In this document: positions 1 through 11,066 of the stretch, one piece after another | Layout: the number at the start of each line of letters is the position of its first letter | Position numbering within the stretch: position 1 is the stretch's first letter | Assembly: GCA_963575645.1 (NCBI GenBank) | Contig: OY754468.1 | Location: forward strand, 4,340,001-4,404,000 | Reading direction: 5' to 3' | From: Xanthostigma xanthostigma | Taxonomy: Eukaryota; Arthropoda; Insecta; Raphidioptera; Raphidiidae | DNA: 64,000 bases | Notes under the pieces: generated by a model | Told to the model about the DNA's origin: nothing | Database searches by the model: none | The model's input: only the letters and a program-made list of their open reading frames with translations | Translations under genes and position numbers: made by a program

Positions 1-1768
1 TATGGGTCACACTGATAAGGTTTCTCGGCGGTATGTTGAAGTTTGTGTCGATGTAAAGTGTATGATCGCGTGAAACGCTTATTACAAAGATCACATTGAA
101 AAGGTTTCTCGCCGGTATGTCGAAGTTTGTGCGCATTTAAAGTGGATGAATGAGCGAAACGCTTATTACAAAGGTCACACTGTTAAGGTTTCTCGCATGT
201 ATGTTGAAGTTTGTGTTTATTTAAATTGGATGACTGAGCGAAACGCTTATTACAAAGGTCACATTGATAAGGTTTCTCGCCCGTATGTTTAAGTTTGTGT
301 TTATTTAAATTGCTTGAATTAGCGAAACGCTTATTACAAAGATCACACTGGTAAGGTTTCTCGCCGGTATGTTGACGTTTGTGTGTATTTAAAGTGGATG
401 AATGAGCGAAACGCTTATTACAAAGATCACACTGATAAGGTTTCTCGCCGGTATGTCGAAGTTTGTGTGTATTTAAATTGGATGACTGAGTGAAACGCTT
501 ACTACAAAGATCACACTGATAAGGTTTCTCGCCGGTATGTTGACGTTTGTGTTTACTTAAATTGAATGACTGAGCGAAACGCTTATCACAAAGGTCACAT
601 TGATAAGGTTTCTCGCCGGTATGTTGAAGTTTGTGTCGATGTAAAATGAATGACCGAGCGAAACGCTTATCACAAAGGTCACATTGATAAGGTTTCTCGC
701 CGGTATGTTGAAGTTTGTGTCGATGTAAAATGAATGACCGAGCGAAACGCTTATTACAAAGATCGCATTGATAAGGTTTCTCGCCGGTATGTATTCGTTG
801 GTGGATCATTAATTCTTCGGATGTAACAAAGCATTTAATACAAACGTTGCATTTATATAGTTTTTTAATAGCATGACGTGTTCGCTTATGAAAGTACAAA
901 TCAGAACGACTTTGGTAGCACTTATTGCAAACATTGCATTGATACGATATCACTTTATTTGATTTTTTGTATTTCTTACGATTTATGGAAATGCGTCCTT
1001 TTGTTTCCTTACATCTACTCAAATTTCCGGTCTGATTCGCAGCACGGTCGCACAAATGCTGCGGTGCGTCGACAATATTGATCTTCGTATCTTTGCACCT
1101 AATTTTATTTACCCCGCCGTTAGATGAAGCGTTTTCCGTGTCATCGAATGATTCTGTTAGAATTAATGAAGTATCACCCGTATTTTTGTCATTGATTTTG
1201 GAATTTAACGATATTTCGTCCACGAATTTGTTCGCTACATTATAATTTTCAGGTTCTTGCTCTTTCCAATTGACAGTCGTTGTTTCGCTCACTTTAGTCT
1301 CACTTATGTCGATCTTAAAGTCTTCACAGATGAATTCTTCGTTGTCTATATTAGACGAAATGTCTTCTGTGTCAGTTGAGCATTCTGTTGGTAAAAAAAA
1401 TAAATTCTCGTCATCCGGTTCGACTTTGATTACGAATTCTGAACACATTTTTTGTTATTTGTATTTTCGTAAATTACATCTCCAGATCCCACCGCAATCC
1501 GATTAAGATTCGTGTCAAACACATCGTTTAGTTCTAAAGCTTCATTTTTCACAATAATATCATTATTAGTGTCAAGGATTAAATTCTCTTCGAAAGGTTG
1601 AACAGAACGTTCAGCCTTGACTGGTTTGTCAGAAACGCGTAATAGTTGAAGATAACGTTGGAGTGTTCTGTCAGACTGTTCTATTTGAGTCAGGAACTGA
1701 TGAGTTTCCTCCAGTTTAGTGTAACATGATTGGCAGATGAAATTCGGCTTTTCTTCGCCTCTGGATAT
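1..1768 (-). pseudogene. ZAD-C2H2 zinc-finger copy A, exon 2 (disabled; runs to the window edge)
   Basis: Paralogue of the gene at 16206-21898, aligned along its whole length. The acceptor (TCAG at 1772-1769) and phase are conserved, as are the second ZAD half, linker and fingers. Two lesions are visible. A 1-nt deletion near 1447-1452 shifts the frame between the GSGDVI-type segment and the MCSE-type segment. A TAA at 185-183 replaces the Tyr codon of a TGEKPY linker. Fingers continue in frame on the far side of that stop down to base 1, ending in the same CDP sequence as copy B. It keeps about 21 linker codons that copy B lacks. The array differs from copy B at helix positions (for example Phe at helix position 2 in several fingers). 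Two disabling changes here plus those in exon 1 make a functional full-length product unlikely; a finger-only protein starting at MCSE remains possible. Confidence 0.88.
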
Positions 1769-1914
1769 CTGACAATCGAGAAAAAAAATTATTATAATCA
1801 ATTTATTGATACATAACATTGTATTCGAAAAAAAATTCATAATAGGTAAGTTTCTCATTTTTCACTCTCTTAAAAATACAAAATTTGTAGCGAAAGAAAT
1901 TTTGGAATATTTTC

Positions 1915-2390
1915 AGAAACAAAGTTGTATTAATAAATAAAATTATCGACCAATTTTTCAGACAATATATTAACAAACAATATAAAATTAATACATTAAC
2001 GTTTCAATCCGGATTTGGATCTTCTTCAGAATTAATCTAAAAATATAAAAATAATTAATATTTAAATATAATTCGCTATTTAAAGAATGTTTTCAAAATT
2101 AATTATGAAATTCAAAATAATGAAAAAATAATAATAAACAATTTTTTTTCCATGACTACTTAATAAAAAATTGTTTATTATTATTTTTTCATTATTTTGA
2201 ATTTCATAATTAATTTTGAAAACATTCTTTAAATAGCGAATTATATTTAAATATTAATTATTTTTATATTTTTAGATTAATTAAGAAGATCCAAATCCGG
2301 ATTGAAACGTTAATGTATTAATTTTATATTGTTTGTTAATATATTGTCTGAAAAATTGGTCGATAATTTTATTTATTGAAGAGTTCTATT
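1915..2390. repeat. AT-rich foldback MITE (about 225-bp arms)
   Basis: Two arms of roughly 225 bp are near-perfect reverse complements around a short spacer near 2150-2165. Present in copy A only. Relatives with the same outer arm (AAATTGGTCGATAATTTTAT type) occur at 18565-18690 and 38870-39005, so this is a mobile family rather than a local accident. Confidence 0.8.
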
Positions 2391-2930
2391 CAGACGTTAA
2401 TCAAAGATTTCAAAGTTGTATTACTTCAAAGTTTATATTTGTCAATTCTCCGCGCTATTATTACATGAAATAGTACAAGAAAATACAATTTTAATAATAC
2501 TATTATACTATATAGATTATAGAGTAATGTTTTATAACAATGAAATTTAGTTAATAATTAAATGCATTCTAAAATAGGTAAATTCTGAATTTAATCAAAC
2601 CATTTTTTATTGGTTTAGCTTCTATTTCTGTCGCAATTTGAACTACAATTTAAATTGAAGAAAACAAATTATTTAATTACTTTTTCCTTTCATAAAACCT
2701 ATTATAAGAGGTTACTACACACTAGTGATCTGTACTACGTACCGCAACCATAGAGAATTCTTCGAAAAATAAATAAAAAAGACGAGAGGGGAACACCCGG
2801 TTAAAACGAAGCTCTTTTCGCTATTTTTGTTATCATATTATTTTTTAACTAATTTTTCTATAATTTATTCGATTAACCAAAAATTAGTCGTGTGATTTGC
2901 AACTCTAAAAAAATAAAAATAACATTTTTT

Positions 2931-3000
2931 GCGCATCTGTCGGAAATCGAACCTGGGACACCCGCATGGCAGATGAGTATTCTGAACCATTGATATTGCT
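2931..3000 (-). repeat. tRNA-Gly(GCC)-derived segment of an interspersed repeat
   Basis: The minus strand resembles tRNA-Gly: an A-box-like AATGGTTCAG, an anticodon loop around CTGCCAT, and a B box GGTTCGATTTCCGA. The 5' acceptor strand does not pair and six bases of the D-arm are missing relative to the copy at 19099, so this is not a working tRNA. It lies inside a repeat shared by both ZAD introns. Confidence 0.6.
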
Positions 3001-3410
3001 TAGATATCGCTATGTATATAGGTTTAATAATAAATCGTGAAGTTAGAAGGCGTTGCATTTCACAAAATATTAATGTCAAAAAACTAACTAATATTTAAAA
3101 TGACATCCGTTTTTGAACAAATGCAATCTTTTTATTTTAAGACAGAACATACGCAATCTTTAAATGTCCATAACACACCGTGTAAGAGAAAAGGATAATC
3201 GATCCACGTGCGCGATGTATTAGGCAAAATCGAATTTACACAGTGATTATTTCTGATTTTTAAAAACTATTTACGCAAATTCTGTTATACGAAATCTATG
3301 TAAAATGTTCTCCTCTTTCGTTTAAGACAGGTTTCGAACCGATCTGATTTAAATTGAACGAATTATAAGCAAACAACTTTTTTGTTTTCAATTTACTCCC
3401 CTCTGTACCA

Positions 3411-3539
3411 AAAAGTATAATTACTGCTTTTTATCGATAAAAACTTTTGAACGGTAAACTAAGATGAATGTGCGTACTCATGTGCCTCCCTTCCCCATTC
3501 GTTCTTTTGCACCCGGGTGAAACCGGGCGAGACCGCTAG
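3411..3539 (+). mobile_element. Helitron 3' terminal fragment
   Basis: About 130 bp matching the 3' ends of the full Helitrons in this window (CACCCGGGTGAAACCGGGCG) and ending CTAG followed by T. Only the 3' end is present; copy B has unrelated sequence here. Confidence 0.6.
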
Positions 3540-4039
3540 TTAGTTATAAATCAAATTCATGTCAATACAGAAGTGAAATTAGCGATGTTGATGATGAAAA
3601 AAGAAAACGTAATATGTATGATTTAATGCATAGATTCTGTCAATTTCTCTTATTTGAGTTTGTGCTTCTTGAATAGCCTCCATGAAAATGAACAACTTTG
3701 ATATTACAACATAGTTCTATTTCCCAGGTCTGTGTTCTTCGTTGTTCTCGGGCCGACCGAACATTGGTCCGTATCGTATGTGGTCCCGCGTACAAAATAA
3801 AAATTAGGGTCCAGTACGATAACTCGATGTGCCCAAATTTTGACTTTTTTTAAGTTACAGAAAACAAAAAATTTTGACGTGTCACAAAAAAAACTGCGGA
3901 ATATTCACAAATTTTCTCAAAAATACGTAAAAACTTTTCATCTTTCACTGTTATTTTTTGAATCTAAACAATCAGAAATCACATGTACACGTCATAATAA
4001 CTGGTGCAGAATTACTGTATTACTATCTCACTTTGTATA

Positions 4040-4345
4040 CACGACCCCGTAATTGTTTTTTAGAGAACTCCCCCCAAACGCCCTCCACATTTCACTGCGC
4101 AAAAAAAGCCATCGCATCGACACGACCCCCTAACTGTTTTTAAATAACTCCTTCTAGACGCGTTCCCCTTTTCACTGCGCCAAAAAAATGCCATCGCATC
4201 GACACGACCCCGTAATTGTTTTTTTAAAAACACCTCGCCCTTTGCACTGCGCAAAAAAAACGCCATCGCATCGACACGACCCCGTAATTGTTCTTAAAAA
4301 AACTTCCACCAGACGCCTTCATCTTTTCACAGCGCAAAAAAAAAA
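4040..4345. repeat. about 80-bp minisatellite, about 4 units
   Basis: Imperfect tandem units of the form CACGACCCCGTAATTG...CTTTTCACTGCGCAAAAA...CATCGCAT. The same unit sits inside the same larger repeat at 20375, 51855 and 62876 with different copy number. Confidence 0.8.
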
Positions 4346-4845
4346 TTTATAAAAATCAATTTTCCGCACTTAAAACGGCTAATAACACTGTTTTATATTA
4401 TATAAAATAATCATTGTGTATTTCCAATGGATATTTTGCACATTGTGTTATCGTACATTAACCCAATTTTTTTTATCAAATTCAAAAACACCACTGAAAA
4501 TGTCTATTTTCCATAAGAGCCCTAGTAAAAATTGCAAAACTTTGATAACGATTTTTTAAATCGGAATAGGTTCATATTATTTGTATTTGCTGAAATAACA
4601 ATCAAGAAAAGTTTTGGTCAAATCCTTTGAATAGTAATTTCACGTAACAATGACCTTAAAAGAAATTCATTGTGTAAGTTTGGGCTCGATAATAAATGAT
4701 GTATTAATGTAACGTTTGAAGATACTAATAAATATGTATCATTATTTAAATAATGTTGATTTCTTACTGATATACGACATAAACTATAATGCCATTTCAA
4801 ATCGAAACGCTGTATTGCTAATAATCTTTGAAAAATAGAACTTAC

Positions 4846-4994
4846 CTGTACAGCAGCACATTTCATAATAACACCAGCCAACCTATTATTCATTTTCGAT
4901 GAATAATAAAATATATCTAACAGTGTTACGCCACTCGATAAGCACAATCGACACTTGTACTTAATCCAGATCCAATTATCGATATTTATTTCAT
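4846..4994 (-). pseudogene. ZAD-C2H2 zinc-finger copy A, exon 1 (start codons lost)
   Basis: Counterpart of 21749-21898. The first ATG (4994-4992) is followed after one codon by TAA. A 1-nt deletion near 4954-4957 puts the ZAD segment (CRLCLSSG) into another frame and changes the second ATG to AAG, so neither start of copy B reaches the ZAD here. The splice donor (CAG then GTAAGT) is kept. An unseen upstream exon could rescue the frame, but none is visible before the LTR element at 5314. Confidence 0.85.
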
Positions 4995-5221
4995 AATTTT
5001 AATTTAAAAAATGTTGCTACAGAAACAGTCACAAACTTCACGGTATTATAACTGATCTCTGATTAGTGGATAGTGAATCAAGGCAGTGATAGACCGTGGA
5101 TCTGGTACAGATGTCGCTAAAAGCTGTTATTTGAAAAAAAAAGTTGGTAAACTCACGAATTTGAGTTTAATATTAATTAATTTTAGGATATTTAGGATTG
5201 ATTTTTGACTACGGCATTCAA

Positions 5222-5313
5222 ATCCGAGGGAGAAGAAAGATCTGTATCCGTTAGTTTTTGACGGATCTTTTACCTTATTAATTTTCAATTCATAGATGAA
5301 ATTTTATATATAG
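5222..5313 (-). mobile_element. hAT-like MITE, part 1 (interrupted by the LTR element)
   Basis: Matches, in reverse, the interior of the MITE at 43708-44083 (CGAGGGAGAA...GTATCCGTTA). It resumes at 9389 after the LTR element; one 5' terminus is missing. It marks the right edge of homology between ZAD copies A and B. Confidence 0.65.
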
Positions 5314-5510
5314 TGTTACGACACTGCGGGTTCTTACAATAAAACAAGTACTGATTTCAATTACTTTAATTTATTATATCAATTTCAATATATTAGCTCA
5401 TAATATACGTGCGCCATATGCGCTCGCTTCTTGTACTCTGCCGTCGATATTCGACTGTCTGGGGGGGCTGTCCATCATTAACCCCTCCACTGCCATGATC
5501 ACTTCTAACA
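5314..5510 (-). repeat. LTR (3' LTR of the minus-strand element)
   Basis: 197 bp starting TGTTACGACACTG and ending CTTCTAACA, almost identical to 9191-9388. On the minus strand it holds an AATAAA-type signal near its end. Confidence 0.88.
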
Positions 5511-5639
5511 TTCGGCCATACTGACCATAAGTCGTGTCCTCGCGACTTCTTCATATTTCGTCCTGACTCTGTAAAAGTAACAAAATTAATTAGTCCGCCT
5601 CTGCTTCCACAGACGCTTTAGTCTTTTACTTCTTTAGTG

Positions 5640-6605
5640 TCCTACTACAGTTGGCACTGCACATAGAAACACCAACGCATACCCAGGTCAATCATTGATA
5701 CCATAGGTTAGCAACTCAAACCGGGTTCTACAACAGTTAACCACTGCACCATAGAAACGCCGTACCATACCTAAGTCATTCATTGACAACCATAGGTTAG
5801 CAACTCAAACCGGGTCCTACTACAGTTAACACTGCACAATAGAAACGCCGTACCATACCTAAGTCATTCATTGACTACCATAGGTTAGCAACTCAAACCG
5901 GGTCCTACTACAGTTAACACTGCACAATAGAAACGCCGTACCATACCTAAGTCATTCATTGACTACCATAGGTTAGCAACTCAAACCGGGTCCTACTACA
6001 GTTAACACTGCACAATAGAAACGCCGTACCATACCTAAGTCATTCATTGACTACCATAGGTTAGCAACTCAAACCGGGTCCTACTACAGTTAACACTGCA
6101 CAATAGAAACGCCGTACCATACCTAAGTCATTCATTGACAACCATAGGTTAGCAACTCAAACCGGGTCCTACTACAGTTAACACTGCACAATAGAAACGC
6201 CGTACCATACCTAAGTCATTCATTGACAACCATAGGTTAGCAACTCAAACCGGGTCCTACTACAGTTAACACTGCACAATAGAAACGCCGTACCATACCT
6301 AAGTCATTCATTGACAACCATAGGTTAGCAACTCAAACCGGGTCCTACTACAGTTAACACTGCACAATAGAAACGCCGTACCATACCTAAGTCATTCATT
6401 GACAACCATAGGTTAGCAACTCAAACCGGGTTCTACTACAGTTAACACTGCACAATAGAAACGCCGTACCATACCTAAGTCATTCATTGACAACCATAGG
6501 TTAGCAACTCAAACCGGGTCCTACTACAGTTAACACTGCACAATAGAAACGTCGTACCATACCTAAGTCATTCATTGACAACCATAGGTTAGCAACTCAA
6601 ATCGA
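5640..6605. repeat. 88-bp satellite, about 11 units
   Basis: Successive CGGGTCC motifs at 5811, 5899, 5987 and on to about 6515 are exactly 88 bp apart. Each unit runs through CACTGCACAATAGAAACGCC and CATTGACAACCATAGGTTAG. The leftmost two units are the most diverged and the inner ones nearly identical, as expected for unequal exchange. Confidence 0.92.
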
Positions 6606-6609
6606 TCTT

Positions 6610-7715
6610 CGTCATACAGGCTCACTGGACTAGTGTCAGCGCACTCGATCTGTGCCAGCACACAGGTCTGCGTCGTCCTTACGACCTTTGTCAGCAACTT
6701 GACTTGCAACAGCACGCTCGACCTGCGTCAGCACATTGGAACCGCGTCAGCACGCTCGACCCGCGTCAGCACGCTCGCTCTGTGTGTGCATGCTCGCCCT
6801 GTCAGCACGCTGGACCTGCGTCAGCACGCTCGCCCTACGTCAGCTCGCTCGACCTGTATCTGCATGCTCGACCTGTGTCAGCACGCTGGACCTGCGTCGG
6901 CACGCTCGCCCTACGTCAGCTCGCTCGACCTGTGTCTGCATGACCGACCTGTGTCAGCATGCTCGCCCTGTTAGCACGCTGGACCTGCATCAGCACGCTC
7001 GCCATACGTCAGCTCGCTCGAACTGTGTCTGCATGCTCGACATGTGTCAGCACGCTCGACCTGCGGCAGCACACTGGACTCGCGTCAGCACGCTGGACTC
7101 GCGTCAGCACGCTGGACCTGCGTCAGCACGCTGGACCTGCGTCAGCACACTGGACCCGCGTCAGCACGCTGGACCTGCGTCAGCACGCTGGACCTGCGTC
7201 AGCACGCTGGACTCGCGTCAGCACGCTCGACTTGCAGCAGCAAGCTGGACCTGCGTCAGCACACTGGACTCGCGTCAGCATGCTGGACCTGTGTCAGCAC
7301 GCTCGACTTGTGTCTGCATGCTCGCCCTGTCAGCACTCTGGACCTGCGTCAGAACGCTCGACTCGCAGCAGCAAGCTCGACCTGGAGCAGCACGCTGGAC
7401 TGGCAGCAGCACGCTGGACCTGCGTCAGCACGCTGGATGCGTCTGCATGCTCGAACTGCGTCAGCACACTGGACTCGCGTCAGCACGCTGGACCTGTGTC
7501 AGCACGCTCATCTTGTGTCTGCAATGTCGCCCTGTCAGCACTCTAGACCTGCGTCTGCACACTGGAGTCGCGTCAGCACGCTCGACTCGCAGCAGCAAGC
7601 TCGACCTGGAGCAGCACGCTCGACCTGCAGCAGCACGCTCAACTTGTGTCTGCATGCTCGCCCTGTCAGCATGCTGGACCTGCGTCGGCATTCTGAATTG
7701 TGTTCTTCTGTAGCT
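6610..7715. repeat. 19-bp minisatellite inside the LTR element
   Basis: Nearly 60 tandem variants of GTCAGCACGCTGGACCTGC. Because 19 is not a multiple of 3 and no phase of the unit contains a stop, all three plus-strand frames stay open for hundreds of codons. The predicted peptides are cyclic permutations of each other and are artefacts. Confidence 0.9.
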
Positions 7716-7800
7716 GACATTCGGCCCATTACTCGGCAGTAACGCAACAATCTGTAACTTTAATAAAATTAGTCAATCGCTCACCACAATTGTGCCAACC

Positions 7801-8097
7801 TTAATCTATTAAATGCGATTTGAACCGTTTCAATAGTTCACTGCAACAACGCCTTTGAACCTTGCATAAGGAAACGACGCTGTAGCGGTCATTTAAGATC
7901 TCTACGATCTGTACAGGTCCAATATTCTTGTAAACCAATTTGTCGCTATTGGAGCCCGTCACGAGCATCGTCTTATCCACCAAGACACGATTGCGTTTCT
8001 TGATCTTAGTAGCCACAAGCTTATTCTTGTTGTACTGTTTCTTCATTTTCACTGCAGCTACATCACAGTTTAGCTTCGCTTTTCGCCTCAACTCCAT
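7801..8097 (-). pseudogene. gypsy-type integrase C-terminal fragment
   Basis: About 98 codons resembling the region after the integrase core in Ty3/gypsy elements: a Lys-rich start, RVLVDKTMLV, KLVYKNIGPVQIVEILNDRY (a GPY/F-like module), ending with a stop. The catalytic DDE domain is absent. It is read in the same direction as the gag fragment 450 bp upstream. Confidence 0.7.
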
Positions 8098-8553
8098 TAC
8101 GAAATACAGTCAGTGACTTTCTTCACGCGACTCAGTAAGTCCATTACACCAATACTGAGCGTTTGCAGCGTCTATAGCTCATAGAATTCCTGGATGTTCG
8201 CTGTCGTCCTTGAACATCTTCTACTATGGAGAAATATTTCTCCAATTCACCATTTTCAATTTTCTACGTATCAACTGTGAATTTTCATCCTCGAGTTGTA
8301 TTGCTTGCACCCAATCGGTCATATCGCACCGTTGCGTCATCGTAGCACTGTGGAGCAACTAACTCGTCACACTCCTTGCAAGCAACTAGCCAATCAGGCG
8401 TCGTTGTCTTCAAGACCTGCTCAATTTCACATCCACACTACTCTCATCTAGCAACCTGAGCTGTTATTATTATGAGAGTCAATGTTGCTTTCGATAGTTT
8501 GTCACTTTATAAGGTATTTGTCATACTCAACTCAATATTGCATTCCTTTGCAC

Positions 8554-8856
8554 TTACAATTTGTTAGTAAAACGAAATATTCGTGCTTTAGAATCCCAAT
8601 TGTAAACATCACCCGTCGTGTCGATCATGTGCAGCCATTTTTCTGCGTTAAGCCCTTCTCGGCAACCTTTAAACTCTGGAATGTTTTTGATTCTGGCCGG
8701 GTATCTGACCTCCTTTATTTCTAATTGTCTTTTTAGTTTTCTTACTTTTTCTTTTAATTTTTTGTTTAAATTATTGTCGGATGAGTCAGACATACTCAAG
8801 CACAAAGAGCTAGAGGAGCTAGATTCATCTCTTTTGCGTTTATTTTTATTCCACAT
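8554..8856 (-). pseudogene. gag N-terminal fragment of the LTR element
   Basis: 100 codons beginning MWNKNKRKRDESS. There is a Ser-rich stretch, a Lys-rich coiled-coil-like stretch, then IPEFKG...EKWLHMID, resembling the start of gypsy-type Gag capsid. No zinc knuckle; the frame stops early. The leader between it and the 5' LTR (8857-9190) holds nothing else I recognise. Confidence 0.6.
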
Positions 8857-9190
8857 AATAGTTGATTTTAATTAGTTCAATAATTTATGTCAGATTCCTA
8901 GTTTCCTGGGCACACTCAGTGCTTATAAAAATTCTCAAACTGTTGTCACCGCACCGCACTACAATGTCCAATGGTATCTACGAGCCTTTGTGTTTATGCA
9001 TAAAGTGCAGTTGCACCCGATCTGTGATGCACACACGCACACAACACATTCACACATACATCGATGGCTACGTCGTCACCCACTGCCTTTGTGTAAAACC
9101 AACAGAATAAAGAAAACACGTAATTTATTAATTATAAGTTTAATTTTTTAATATTAGGCACACGCACAAGTTCTTATCACACTTCTGATA

Positions 9191-9388
9191 TGTTACGACA
9201 CTGCGGGTTCTTACAATAAAACAAGTACTGATTTCAATTACTTTAATTTATTATATCAATTTCAATATATTAGCTCATAATATACGTGCGCCATATGCGC
9301 TCGCTTCTTGTACTCTGCCGTCGATATTCGACTGTCTGGGGGGGGCTGTCCATCATTAACCCCTCCACTGCCATGGTCACTTCTAACA
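9191..9388 (-). repeat. LTR (5' LTR of the minus-strand element)
   Basis: 198 bp nearly identical to 5314-5510: the only differences I see are one extra G in the G-run and ATGATC versus ATGGTC near the end. The similarity implies recent insertion. Confidence 0.88.
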
Positions 9389-9800
9389 ATAGGTATAGGT
9401 GATTAGGTAATAATAAAAAACTGTTAAATTCCATTCAGATTATTTTTTATTTTTTAAAATCGTATTTGGCACCTTTATATTGCAAACATTTATCGTAGTG
9501 AGTACCATACCAATAGTACATAACTCAAAGGTACTAAAAACTATCTTTATAATAAGATATTGCACATCGATCTTTGGAAAGAGACAATCTGTTATAAGAG
9601 TTAACTTTCAAAGAGGTCAATAACTTTTTCCCATAACAGATAGTCTCTTTCGAAAGGTCGATGTGCAATATTTACCGCCGCGTACTCCAAGATAGTTAAG
9701 ATCATTATCCGTGTCCGTATCCGCGGAACTTGAAACCAAATATCCGTATTCAGATCCGTATCCGCGGATATACATTTTTAACGATCCGGCACATCACTAG
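9389..9800 (-). mobile_element. hAT-like MITE, part 2
   Basis: Continues the element broken at 5313 and ends CCGGCACATCACTAG, the terminal motif also seen at 44069-44083. It contains repeated ATCCGTATCCGCGGATA-type motifs near the end. A roughly 40-bp-arm hairpin (9568-9673) is inserted or grown inside it. Confidence 0.65.
9568..9673. repeat. hairpin with about 40-bp arms
   Basis: ATATTGCACATCGATCTTT on the left is answered by its reverse complement ending at 9673, around a roughly 25-base loop. It lies within the interrupted MITE; function unknown. Confidence 0.7.
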
Positions 9801-10387
9801 TAAGCACGAGCGGCCATTGCCGTATACGAATATAATAATCAGAATAAACTAGGAATGTCATTAAAATAATTGTACTTTAAACATTCTTATTTCTAAAAGT
9901 AAACTGCATATATAATAAGGTACAAAAAATATGAGAATATTCAAATGAATCGAAACTATTTAATTAAACTATTTTAAGTATGTATACGCTTGTGTCGATT
10001 TTGTAATGTGACAAGTTGAGAACATTACAGGCGTTGTCCTAATCATTCTTTTGAAATTTGAATAACCGAAACATATAATGTAAATTAATTAAAATCATTC
10101 GTTTTTGAACATTCAGTATAGTAAATGCAAAACGTTATTAACTCCTATAACATTTATGAACATAATGTATTTTTCAAAAGGAGGTTATCTAAGTTTGATG
10201 CTGATTGATATTGCTGTAAACTTGAAAATTTTGAGCGCACTGATTGGTAAATCAAAATTAGGTGGGATGAAATACGCCATGGATGATAGAATTTTGAAAT
10301 CGAAAAACTATAACAGTTTGCTGGCTTCGGAAGGAAGTGCACGACTAATTTATCTAACTATTGTAACTTCGATATTCACTAAGGCCT
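9801..10387. other. no gene recognised
   Basis: AT-rich sequence without convincing coding signal; two overlapping short open frames on opposite strands near 10105-10389 have no recognisable motif. Confidence 0.5.
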
Positions 10388-10464
10388 AGTTTATATGAGA
10401 GGCGTTCAACGCGCGTTGGCCCAACGCGCGTTTACAATTTCTATACAATTGTGTAGAACTGTCT
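10388..10464. repeat. fragment of the CCTAGTTTATATGAGAGGCG MITE family
   Basis: Starts GGCCTAGTTTATATGAGAGG and includes an internal palindrome of CAACGCGCGTTGG type. The same sequence, inverted, forms the right part of the palindrome ending at 22722. Confidence 0.6.
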
Positions 10465-11066
10465 TTCATGATTAATATTTAATATCCATAGCAAAGAAAA
10501 ACCATTTGCCGGAATTGCGAGAATTAATTGACTAATTTATAGTTTAGATGAGTTTAGTTACAGTTAGTAATTGTTATAATTTTTTACAGAGTAGCTACTG
10601 TTTGCTACAATTGTTAAGAAACACCCATTGTTACAACGCTATTAACATAGAAAAATTAGTTTATTTTTTCAAACAATGTCACCGTCGGGATACGAACCCC
10701 GAATCTTTCCACTCTCGCGGCGGACTGAGTTACATTTTAATGTTACATTACAATGTTACATTAAAATGTAACTCAGTTAATGTTACATTAAAATGTAACT
10801 CAATCCGCCGCGAGAGTGGAAAGATTCGGGGTTCATATCCCGACGGTGACATTGTTTAAAAAAATAAACTAATTTTTCTATGTTGATAGCGTTGTAACAA
10901 TGGGTGTTTCTTAACAATTGTAGCAAACAGTAGCTACTCTGTAAAAAATTATAATAATTACTAACTGTAACTAAACTCATCTAAACTATAAATTAAAGTC
11001 AATTGATTCTCGCAATTCCGGCAAATGGTTTTTCTTTGCTATGGATACTAAATATTAATCATGAAA
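10465..11066. repeat. about 600-bp palindrome with a tRNA-like B box in each arm
   Basis: Arms of about 290 bp are near-perfect reverse complements (TTCATGATTAATATT...and its mirror ending at 11066). Each arm holds GGGGTTCRTATCCCGAC, a B-box-like motif, beside ACTCTCGCGGCGG. The centre is a short run of ATGTTACATTAAAATGTAAC variants. Two SINE-like units head-to-head, or a foldback element that captured one. Confidence 0.75.

Larger units (their letters stand above)
1769..4845 (-). other. intron of ZAD-ZNF copy A
   Basis: 3,077-bp intron, homologous to the copy B intron. Copy-A-specific material is the long palindrome at about 1915-2390 and a Helitron 3' end at about 3411-3539. The 80-bp minisatellite has about four units here against two in copy B. 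Confidence 0.8.
5314..9388 (-). mobile_element. non-autonomous Ty3/gypsy-like LTR retrotransposon with internal satellites
   Basis: Two 197-198-bp LTRs bound a 4.1-kb element, with a 4-bp target duplication ATAG at 5310-5313 and 9389-9392. Minus-strand order is LTR, leader, a gag N-terminal fragment (8856-8554), an integrase C-terminal fragment (8097-7801), a 19-bp minisatellite, an 88-bp satellite, LTR. Protease, RT, RNase H and the integrase catalytic core are absent, so it would need a partner to move. I see no convincing primer-binding site or polypurine tract next to the LTRs. It lies about 320 bp upstream of exon 1 of ZAD copy A. Confidence 0.88.

Noticed and set aside
5640-6605. 88-bp direct repeats considered as a CRISPR-like array
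   Set aside because: No unique spacers; head-to-tail satellite inside an LTR element of a eukaryote.
6633-7742. Long overlapping plus-strand open frames (up to 325 codons)
   Set aside because: Product of a stop-free 19-bp tandem repeat; the same peptides cycle through all three frames.
9191-9388. Solo LTR
   Set aside because: A near-identical partner at 5314-5510 and a shared 4-bp target duplication show a complete element.
10548-10980. Matching frames on opposite strands (MSLVTVSNCYNFLQ...)
   Set aside because: Mirror images created by the 600-bp palindrome.
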